Source: Tillandsia leiboldiana (lineage: Eukaryota > Streptophyta > Magnoliopsida > Poales > Bromeliaceae). From it: a stretch of DNA of 64,000 bases. The stretch covers positions 26,791,721 through 26,855,720 of the forward strand of contig CM055063.1 in assembly GCA_029204045.2 (NCBI GenBank), read 5' to 3'. Of the stretch, positions 53,747 through 62,668 are shown in pieces. The notes beneath the pieces are model-generated. The model was not told the origin of the DNA and made no database searches. It saw nothing but the letters and a program-made list of their open reading frames with translations. The translations under genes and the position numbers were made by a program. Numbering within the stretch: the stretch's first letter is position 1; each line of letters starts with the position of its first letter.

Positions 53747-55417
53747 TTACGGCAACGGCGGTGGTTGGAACTACTGAAGGACTACGATTTGTCCATCCAT
53801 TACCACCCCGGAAAGGCAAACGTGGTGGCCGATGCCTTGAGCCGGAAGGGACAGACAGGGGAAACGGCACTGAGCGCCCTTACCCGACAGGATCGGCTAA
53901 TTGCACAATTCTCGCAACTGAGACTGGAGGTAGTGCCAGCAAGAGCGGTTGCGAAATTTCTGTCCTTAGTAATAAAGCCTACGCTGATAGAGAGGATTGC
54001 GGAAGGCCAAGCGACGGACACCCAACTACAGCAAGTACGGGACAGGATATCCTCGGAGCCAAGTGGGGATTTTGTGATCGGTGCGGACGGCGTGTTGAGG
54101 TTCCGGGGACGGGTCTGCGTGCCCGAAATGCCGAAATTGAGGAAAGAAATTCTGACAGAAGTGCATAATGCCCCTTACACTGCGGATCCCGGGGGTACAA
54201 AAATGTACAGAGACCTGAGGCAGACCTTCTGGTGGCCTAAATTAAAGAATGATGTGACGCAGTTCGTGGCACGATGCTTAGTGTGCCAACAGGTGAAGGC
54301 GGAACATCAGCGACCGGCGGGAAAACTACAACCATTGCCCATACCGGAGTGGAAATGGGAATGGATCACCATGGATTTTGTGACCGGTTTTCCGTGATCG
54401 CAACAAGGACATGACACGATACGGGTCACTGTGGACCGTCTGACGAAATTGGCCCACTTTTTACCGATTCACACGATGTGGAGTAGAGATCGGCTGGCAC
54501 AGACCTATATCGACGAGGTGGTGAGGTTGCATGGAGTACCGTCATCCATAACCTCGGACAGGGACACATGCTTCGTGTCAAACTTCTGGCGGAGTCTGCA
54601 GCAGGCATTGGGAACCAAGCTGCAGTTTAGCACGGCTTTTAACCCGCAGACAAACGGGCAATCGAAACGAGTGATCCAGATTCTCGAAGATATGCTTCGA
54701 GCTTGTGTGCTAGGCCTGGGGGAGGGATGGTCGCGTTACCTACCCCTTGTGGAATTTGCCTACAATAATAGCTATCAAACTAGTATTCAGATGGCCCCGT
54801 ACGAAGCCTTGTACGGACGCCGGTGTCGATCGCCTATTTGCTGGGACGACTTAGGAGAGCGGAAGCTCTTGGGGCCCGACCTCGTAGAGGAAACGGAATC
54901 AAAGGTGCGCCTTATCAGGCAACGGTTGTTGACCGCCCGGAGCCGGCAGAAGAGTTACGCGGACCGGAGGCGACGGGAATTGGAATTTGTGGTAGGGGAT
55001 CATGTGTTGCTACGCGTGTCACCGTCTAAGGGGACAAGACGGTTCCGCATACGAGGGAAGTTGAGCCCACGGTATGTGGGACCGTTCGAGATTTTGGAGC
55101 GCGTTGGCCCGGTGGCTTACCGGTTGGCCTTACCGCCAAATCTTGAACGGGTGCATAACGTTTTCCACGTTTCGATGCTCAGGAAGAACTTATCCGACCC
55201 GTCGCACGTCCTCGACGCCTCGGTCGTTGAACTGCGGGAGGATTTGAGCTTCGAGGAAACGCCGATGCGGATCTTGGCAAGAGAAGAAAAGAACCTTCGA
55301 AACCGGACGATTCCCTACGTAAAGGTGCAATGGAGTAACCACGAGGAGCGCGAGGCGATGTGGGAACTTGAAACGAAAATGAGAGAGTGTTACCCCGAGT
55401 TATTTAGCGAGGGTTGA
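53747..55417 (+). pseudogene. Integrase of E: one frame with a single internal stop and two lost catalytic residues
   Basis: One frame from the RNase H end (LRQRRWLELLKDYD, HPGKANVVADALSRK) to the C-terminus, broken only by TGA at 54395-54397 where related elements have CGA. Zinc domain near 54160-54310: VHNAPYTADPGGTKMY has Asp (54185-54187) where the second His belongs, then CLVCQQVKAEHQRP with both Cys. Catalytic core: MDFVTG and TSDRDTCF keep both Asp, but the Glu motif reads NGQSKRVIQ, with AAA Lys at 54665-54667. The C-terminal part has VGDHVLLRVSPSKG, YVGPFEILERVGPVAYRL and a Tekay-type tail with IPYVKVQWSNHEEREAMWE. Confidence 0.92.
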
Positions 55418-55421
55418 GGTT

Positions 55422-55441
55422 AAGTTTCGAGGACGAAACTT
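55422..55441 (+). other. Pre-polypurine-tract hairpin of E
   Basis: AAGTTTCG pairs perfectly with CGAAACTT around AGGA, followed by TTTTAAGAGGTGAGTGG and the LTR at 55460. Confidence 0.8.
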
Positions 55442-55459
55442 CTTTTAAGAGGTGAGTGG

Positions 55460-58360
55460 TGTAATATCATAGATTTTTGTAACACTTTTTACCTCCTGCT
55501 AATAAAATTTCCGTTTAAAGTAACTAATGTAACGGGTTTACTTAAGTCGATAATTTGGAGGTGCGGGTATTTTTCTGCGATAGAGCTCGGAAAACGGACA
55601 ACGGCAGTGCGATCGGATCCGGATTCCGACTTACGAAACTCCCAGAAAGGGATAGAAAGTGATCGTAATGGCCAGGGGGTGCATCAAAATCTGCGTAAGT
55701 GATTTGGCACGCTTTCCACGGAAAAAGAGGGATTTATCTTTAAAGAATTATCTTTAAAGAATTATCTCGAAGGATCTTATCTGAGGAATTAATTAATTGA
55801 GGAATTAATTAATTGAGGAATTAATTAATTGAGGAATTAATTAATTAGGATTTAAAAATACCCGATGTGGATTTTGTCGTACAAAAATATTAATTTGTGA
55901 CTTCTCCCGAAAGAAAGAAAGAAAAAAAAAGAGAGAAAAGGAAAAAGGCGAAACCCTAACCGGAAGGAAACGAGAGGAAGGAACGAGCGAAAGAAAAGGG
56001 AAAAGGCGAAACCCTAATCGGAAGGAAATGGTGGAAAAGAAGGAGAAGGCTATAGGACCCAAACCCTCCCGACGAACGTGCCGAAGCCGGGAGCGTGAAC
56101 AGATCACCGTCTCCCACGATTAGAGGTAAACTAGATTTATTTTCGTATAGTTTCGCTCGGTTTTCGGTTTCGGTCTTTCGCGGAGTCTTAGGAGTAGCCG
56201 TTTGCTACCCAACGCGTCGCGGCGCGAAGCCCTAGGGCATCGCCGCCGCGACCGTAATACGCACCGCGCGGGGACGGTGCCCGCGTGGCCGCGGCAAGAG
56301 CCGCGCGGGACCAAGGTCCCTGCGTGGCCGCGGCTAGGGTAAGCGCCGTGCGGGGCCGGTGCCCGCGCGGCTGCGGCAAGTGCCGCGCTGGTGAGTGCCC
56401 GCGCGACCGCGCCAAGCGCCGCGGGGGGCCGTTGCCCGCGCGGGCGAGCGCCCGCGCGGTCGACGCATGCGCCGCGCGGGGCCCAAGCCCGCACGGCCGC
56501 AGCCAGCGCCGCGCGGGCGGTCGCCCGCGCGGCTGGGGCGCGCGCCGCGAGGGGCCTTGCCCGCGCGGCCTAGGCTGGCTCCGCGCGGGCGGGCGCCCGC
56601 GCAGCGGCGGTGCATGCCGCGCGGGGCCTTGCCCGCGCGGCTACGGTTTGTGCCGCGCGGGCGGGTGCCCGCGCGGGGCCCATGCCCGCGCGGCCGCGGC
56701 TAATGCCGCGCGGACGGGCGCCCGCGCGGTTGCAGTGCGTGCCACGCGGGGTCGATGCCCGCGCGACCGCGGCAAGTGCCGCGAGGCCGCGGCTTGCGCC
56801 GTGTGGGGCTAAGGTCCGCACGGTTGCAGAGGGTGCCGCGCGGGGTTGGTGCCCGTGCGGCCGCGGCTTGCACCGCGCGGGGCTAGGGCCCGCGCGGTCA
56901 CGGCAAATGCCGCGCAGGGCTGGTGTCCGCGCGGCCGTATGACCCGCAACACCGCGGGGGCGGCCGCGTCGCTCGACGCGCGCGGGCGCCACCGCCAGGT
57001 CAATTTGTCATTAGTGTTTTTGAGTTGTTGGGCTCGGTTTATCCACTATTATATTTCTGATCTGACCACGGTTTTGGGGACTACTTCTAGGTCCGGCGTC
57101 AACAGAGAGCAAGGTTCGGTCTCCGGAGTGCACGTTTCGCATGATCGTGGTGGGTAGGTGTTGGTTATTACCGGTGTGGTGTCGTTCCCGGATACTCGTT
57201 TTGATAAAGTAGATATGTTTTGTAGTTTGACTAACCCCATAGCATGTGAATCCCTTTTTATTATGTTAATCAAAGCGGCTGCGGTCGTAGGACCGTTATA
57301 CTATTCTGACTAAAGCGGCTGAGGTCGCAAGGCAATAAATACACTCATATTGCTTACACGCACACCGGCAGTTTGGCCATTGCACAGGGTATATTTTCCC
57401 GAAAAGATGGTAAGTCATTTTACCCGTGTACCCCACAAGGGGTGGTTAGTGGGGACCCCTCAAGGAGAGGCGACTGCTGTTTGGGCAGTGGAGGGGTTAG
57501 AGGCACCAAGAAGATGAGTACGGTATTGGGGTTGGGGCCCAAAATATTCTGAAAGCTGGGGTAGGTGCCTAGCGAGACTTTCAACAGGGATTTAGCGATA
57601 CATGAGGGGGAGGGGAAAGTAAATGCTCCAGTGATTCGGTGTGTCCTTTCTATTATTGCGTTTACTTGCATGTTTTCTACTTTATCAGTCACTGACAACC
57701 CACACTGTGACAGGTCCGAGTAGGGGTGGAAGTCGGTACGACGGGGAGGCATCAGTTAGAGGACGCTAGCCATGAGGGCTAGTAAACGATACGTTATTTT
57801 CTTTACTTTTGGTTATTTCTTTATTCTATGGTTAGTTAAACTTTGATCATTTACTGTGGTTTCTGATGGATGTTGGGATGAGGATTTTCTTGTAATTAAC
57901 TGGTGAATGATAGGATGTGTAATTGCGGCTTGTTTTCAAATGCAAACCGGTTTCAAAAGTGTTTTCAAAGCAAGTGCCGTGTGGGCACCGATTTTAAAAC
58001 CCGTGGACTTATCCTTTCAAGTTAATGGCCGCTCAAAGAGTTTGCGAAAACATTTTGGAAAACTTGGTGCCGAGTGGGCACCGATTTTCAAAACCTATGG
58101 GTTTATGCTATAGTCTGTATAAGATAGCGGTGATGGTATGATTTACTATATTCTCTCCTCTTTGCCTGTCATGGTTGGAATGGTTAAAGTACTCGACTTG
58201 TTGGTAACGCCGTGCATATACAAAGGAGGCTCCGCCCGTTTGGGGAGTGAATTTGTATATGCGGCGGGTCTGATACGCGCCGGAGGCATGGTTCATTTAA
58301 ATATTTAAGAAAAAAAAATGGGTACATTTTCCGCTCTTTTAGAACCTTCGGGGCGTGACA
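55460..58360 (+). repeat. 3' LTR of E
   Basis: 2901 bp, about 357 bp longer than the 5' LTR. The extra length is mostly in the GC-rich array (about 56240-56940). GAGGAATTAATTAATT occurs four times (55788-55850) against two. Confidence 0.94.
56240..56940 (+). repeat. Expanded GC-rich tandem array in E 3' LTR
   Basis: Units like those at 49000-49430 but about 270 bp more of them. Sub-blocks such as GCGGGCGGGCGCCCGCGC and GCGGGGCCTTGCCCGCGC are absent from the 5' copy. Very CpG-rich. Confidence 0.88.
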
Positions 58361-58365
58361 GCCGG

Positions 58366-60253
58366 AGCACGCCGGACTTTTTTAGAGGACTCGAGAGGAT
58401 TGATCGAGCTTCCGTGGGACTTTTCTGAGGATCGCGACAGTACGCGCGCGCGCGGTGCGTTTTTCGGGCGTTTCGGCAGTTTTCGACAGAGAGCGGCACG
58501 GCGCTTCACCGACTTCAGCGATTGCCTGCGGAATGCGTTTGAGGTGGGTTGGAATTTCTTCAAGATGTATGGAATGCCTTCTAAAGCTATTGTATGCATG
58601 TTGATCATGTTTAGCTCATTATTTATATAGCTGGTAAATCTGATAGTTGCCTAGAAAATCATAGAAAGGCATTTATGAGCCCCGGTTATTTTTGGCATGA
58701 TCTAGAGAGGCTTTGACGCTAGACTGTATATTTCCTTGTGAGTCGGGATCTATCTGGACCTTCATAATATTTTTATAAACGGTTTTAAGTGAAACTCAGA
58801 TTTTAAAGGGATTTTTAATTATTTAGAGTTTTATGAGTGGTACGGGTAGTTCGAGATGCATGTGTACTCGTGCCGCGGGGCCGAGTGGATTTTAGAGGAA
58901 TGTGGGATGAGTTCTAGTGTCATGAGGGTTTTAGCATTGTTCCAGTTTGGGGGAGGAAGCTATGGGCGGCTATGCCTGCAGCCTGTTCTTGTTTGATAGG
59001 GATGTAGGTGGCAGTCGTTCAGAATTTCCAGGCGTCCCGTGTGAGAGATTAAGGATTTATTCCCTGATTGGGTTACTCTAGATCGTGGTTTGTGCATTAT
59101 CAGAATGAGTCGTAGAGGATTCTCCGACATAGCTATGAGAGGGTTTGGCATTCCCTGATCCAGTCATGGAGGGTTCCCGACTGTGTTGTGCTATCTAGAT
59201 TTTTGGTATCCGATCTGGTTGATCATGGATCATAACCTGCAAGTGCCATTATGAGACAGTTGAGACTGACTAGATATAGAGCTCGGTGGGGTCGCTCCCC
59301 TCGAGTACGCTCCGGATGCGTGATTATGATTGAGATAGACAGACTAGGACGTCCCACGGGGGTGGGCAGGAGCGTTCCTAGTGGTCAGTTTAGGACGCCC
59401 CACGGGGGTGGGCAGGTGCGTTCATAGCAGTCAGTTCAGGACGCCCCACGAGGAGTGGGCAGGTGCGTTCATAGTAGTCAGTAGGACGCCCCACGTGGAG
59501 TGGGCAGGAGCATTCCTAGACGATAGGCGCGGGCTTGACTGGGCCAGTTTTGGGCCAGTCATTGAGATTTGGGTTTTGAGAGCACCTCGTGTGCGAGTGG
59601 TGCGTAACTTGCTCTTAGATGAGTTTTCCTTTGAGCATGATACTTGAGCCATTTAGCAGTGAGGGCGTATGCATAGCAGGATCATAGTAGAGGTTTCCTT
59701 GAACTTGTGGTGATGGCATATAGTTGTAGCTCATTTCCTGCTTTCATTTATATATCTATGTATCTGCATACCTATCTTTTGTGCCTCCAGTAGACTTAGT
59801 GGGCATACCGTGGATATTGGTGACAGTACCCACTGGGATCTACCTTCTGCAGTAGATCTCACACCCGCTGCGGTGACAGGTTCCTGAGGTAGTTGTTCCG
59901 GCTTGGTTTCGCGCGGAGACAGCTGATCGACGTGAGGACGTGGCTGAGTAGTTCTTTACCCGTATTGAGAGTCAGAGGTAGATGTACCCTGTATTTTATG
60001 TTTCTACTTTTGTACTGGACAGTCTGAGAGATTGGTGAGGCTTTTATATTTATTTGACTGTTGAGAGATGTTGTATTAACGATGGTTTTATTTATATCCG
60101 ATGTTCAGTGGATTTCTGTAGCTATATTTTGAGGTTTGGTTTTCAGCTCTGACACATGTTTAGTTATAGATCTGACTTGCAGGGTAGACGCTTCGTCTGT
60201 GCAGCAGTTTCCGTACAGATGGCGGATCTGTTGGCGAGCCCGGGTCGCAGTTT
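58366..60253 (+). repeat. 3' LTR of D, second part, truncated at its end
   Basis: Resumes after GCCGG and follows the D 5' LTR to GGGTCGCAGTTT at 60253; the last 18 bases (CGACCCC to GTGACA) are missing. It contains the recurrent stem-loop (58964-59020) and the four-unit repeat. Confidence 0.93.
58964..59020 (+). other. Recurrent stem-loop, D 3' LTR copy
   Basis: Same outer stem as the 5' LTR; the inner stem is GCCTGCA with TGTAGGT (7 pairs with two G-U) against ACCTA/TAGGT in the 5' LTR. Confidence 0.72.
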
Positions 60254-61000
60254 GTGAGCACCTTGTGAGTGAGTGGATGCATAGCATGTGTCTTAGTAGA
60301 GTTTTCCTTTGAGCATGGTACTTGACACATATTAGCTGTAGCGAGTGGATGCATACCATCATCTGTGTTTTTTCCCCTTTGTGCATAGTAGTCAGAGGCA
60401 TAATAGCTGTAGTTACTTTTCCACCTCAGTTTTCATTATCACAGTCTTTTTCTGTTATCTTATGCCTCTAGTAGACTTAGTGGGCAGACCGTGGGTCTTG
60501 GAGACGGTACCCACTGAGAACTACTGTAGGGTGTAGTTCTCACACCCTCTGTCGGTGACAGGTTGCTGAGGCTTTTTCTTCCGTTCCTGCCCGAGCTGGC
60601 GCGACGCTCCGAGGACAGGGAGTCACGAGATAGTTCCCTACCAGCATAGTTCCTTTTTTTTGTGAGGTAGATGTACCATCCCGGACTGTGGGATTCACTG
60701 TTTATTGTTATATTTCCAGTTTTAGTTATCTCCCTTTTTGGTTTCATAGATGTTGTATAGGTGGATTTTTATTTGTATCTGACCTTGTATTCTTCATGTA
60801 TTTGGGAGATGGACTTTGTATTTATTTTCAGATTTATAGTAGTTTGATTTTATATTACAGCTTTTATTTTCCGCTCTGATATCTGTGTAGCTGTAGTTCT
60901 ATCTTTTGCAGGTTAGACGCTTCATCAGTGCGGGGCTTCCCGTGTCGATGGCGGATCTTTTGGCGATCCCGGGTCGCAGTTTCGACCCCGGGGCGTGACC
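60254..61000 (+). repeat. 3' portion of LTR of element F
   Basis: Begins inside an LTR related to C and D (GAGCACCTTG) and ends GGGGCGTGACC, where the last base is C instead of A. Carries the 8-nt-loop hairpin with arms 60516-60524 and 60533-60541. Its 5' part is missing at the junction with D. Confidence 0.85.
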
Positions 61001-61008
61001 GATTAGAG

Positions 61009-61021
61009 TGGTATCAGAGCC
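61009..61021 (+). promoter_or_regulatory. Primer binding site of F
   Basis: TGGTATCAGAGCC, 8 nt after the LTR end. Confidence 0.93.
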
Positions 61022-61179
61022 TAGGATGTAGGTCGTTGTGGACTTAGAAACCCTAGGCTTGTGGTTGGACCCTAGGATGACTACGTGAGAGTCATGACTT
61101 GTAGCGAGAGTCCTGATTGAGTTTTTCCCTCTCCCAAGGAATGGGATGAGTGATTTTACATGTTATTCTCTTAAAGTGG

Positions 61180-61203
61180 TTATGTTGGCTGCAGACGACA
61201 TAA
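61180..61203 (+). other. Leader hairpin of F with CTGCAG loop
   Basis: TTATGTTG pairs with CGACATAA (one U-G pair where D has U-A); loop GCTGCAGA. Confidence 0.8.
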
Positions 61204-61301
61204 TGCTTTAGGAAGGGTAACCTGTTTTAGACTTTCGCCTGATTGGGTCGAGTGGCTGTTTTGTCCTGACGTTTGTTGTTGTTGTTGTTGCAGTTGTCTG
61301 C

Positions 61302-62477
61302 GATGCCGCCGAGACGTCGTGCAGCGACGAGGGCGCGCTCGACCTTGGATGAGGAGCCCGAGCAGACAGAGCAGAGTGAGGTCCGGGAGCTGCGGGCCTA
61401 GGTAGCCCAGATGTCTGAGGCGTTACGGCGCTAGGAGGAGGCGACCAAGCGCCAGGAGGAGAACATGGAGCGCATGATGCGTTTGCTTGAGTAGAGGACA
61501 CCTCCTGCGGCACCACCAGTAGTACCTCCAGTTGCGACATCGTCGACTTCGGCCCAGATCGCACCGTTGACAGTGCAGGAGCAGCGAGAGCTCGCTGATC
61601 GGTTGTTGTACATTAGACAGTTTCATCCCCCACAGTTTCCAGGGCAGAGTTCAGAGCCTTGGGAGGCAGAGAACTCGATTGCAACAATGCAGAAGCTGTT
61701 TGAGAACTTGTTTATTCAAGAGAAGCATCAGGTGCACTTGGCCGCACACTTCCTGGAGAAAGACGCCGAGATTTGGTGGCGTCGAGTTCGCCCAGTGGGA
61801 CCACCAGGAGTACAGTTGTTGACTTGGGCAGAGTTTCGTGCTTTGCTCCTCGGGGCCTATTTTCCCGACAGTGCAAAGCAGAAACTGGAAGGGGATTTGC
61901 GACGTCTTCAGCAAGGGAGTCGGCCTCTTCATGAGTATGTTCACGAGTTGCTACGATTGTTAAGCAGTGTACCCCATGTCGCCCGGGATGAGGACCAGAG
62001 GGTTGAGCTATTTGAGTGAGGACTGCATCAGGATACCTATCACTTGGTGCATTCTCGGCGAGCGCCGACTTTAGATGCAGCGATTGAGCATGCACGGTGG
62101 GTTGACCGAGGATCAGTGATCATGTTGGAGAGGGACGAAGCGCCAGGGACCAGCTCCGGGGAGAGGCATCCAATGCCGCCTGATTTTGGACAGACGAGTA
62201 GACCGAGACCCCCGGGGCCGCCACGATCCCAGCCTGAGGGTCGTGGATTTCAGAGGAGACAGAGATCAGGAGGTCCTCCACAGCCGAGGCACCAGCAGCA
62301 GTATCAGGATGAGTGTGTCATCTACGGTGGGCCGCATGTAGCGCAGCAGTGTGACCACAGGCAGGAGCGATGCTTATCGTGTGGACAGTCGGGACATTTT
62401 TCAGGCAGCATGCCCTCGAGCAGTGCTTACGGCAATACCACTTGCGACGGCACCCCCGCTACCTCTTCAGGATGAAG
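61302..62477 (+). pseudogene. Gag of element F with C-to-T type stops
   Basis: ATG 61302 starts MPPRRRAATRARSTLDEEPEQ. Coiled region (EENMERMMRLLE) near residues 50-65, core from about 95: FHPPQFPGQSSEPWEAEN, MQKLFENLFIQEKHQVHLAA, DAEIWWRRVRPVGPPG, then LEGDLRRLQQGSRPLHEYV. Stops read TAG where CAG fits (three times in the first 70 codons) and TGA where CGA fits (after RVELFE, near 62018). The knuckle CLSCGQSGH is followed by one extra T (about 62401), after which FQAACPRA restores the final Cys. Without these changes it would be a normal-length gag. Confidence 0.88.
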
Positions 62478-62668
62478 GAGCTTCTCCGATTTACCGCCAG
62501 GCAGATAGGGCCACGACGTCGGGGCAGACAGAGCAACGATTACCCACATCGAGAGGATGAGGTTGGGCTGCCCGGTTGGAGGGCGCCAGGATAGCGGATC
62601 GCATGGTATCAGGTATGATTTTCTTTTCCTAGTTGTCGAAGTTTGAGTTTTTCCACCCCTGCATGGCT
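62478..62668 (+). other. F interior before the G insertion
   Basis: Weak continuation of gag-pro (YRQADRATTSGQTEQ, a gag tail) up to the G insertion. No protease motif is reached. Confidence 0.5.

Larger units (their letters stand above)
48260..58360 (+). mobile_element. Ty3/gypsy (Tekay/Del-like) retrotransposon E, most complete in plus orientation, disabled
   Basis: 5' LTR 48260-50803, primer site 50811, gag 51028, pol to 55417, 3' LTR 55460-58360, flanked by GCCGG (48255-48259 and 58361-58365). Gene order is gag, (protease lost), RT, RNase H, integrase. Frameshifts, stops and catalytic changes inactivate it. Confidence 0.95.
40787..60253 (+). mobile_element. Non-autonomous Ty3/gypsy element D (contains E)
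   Basis: 5' LTR 40787-43712, primer site 43721, interior 43713-47234, 3' LTR 47235-48259 plus 58366-60253. The 3' LTR lacks about 18 terminal bases and joins another LTR, so the right target duplication (expected AATAT) is absent. The interior is a decayed gag-pro with RT scraps. Confidence 0.92.
60254..62668 (+). mobile_element. Element F, 5' part only (Ty3/gypsy)
   Basis: LTR end 60254-61000, primer site 61009, leader hairpin 61180-61203, gag from 61302. G interrupts it at 62669 and the window ends inside G. F is the best-preserved gag of the C/D group. Confidence 0.85.
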
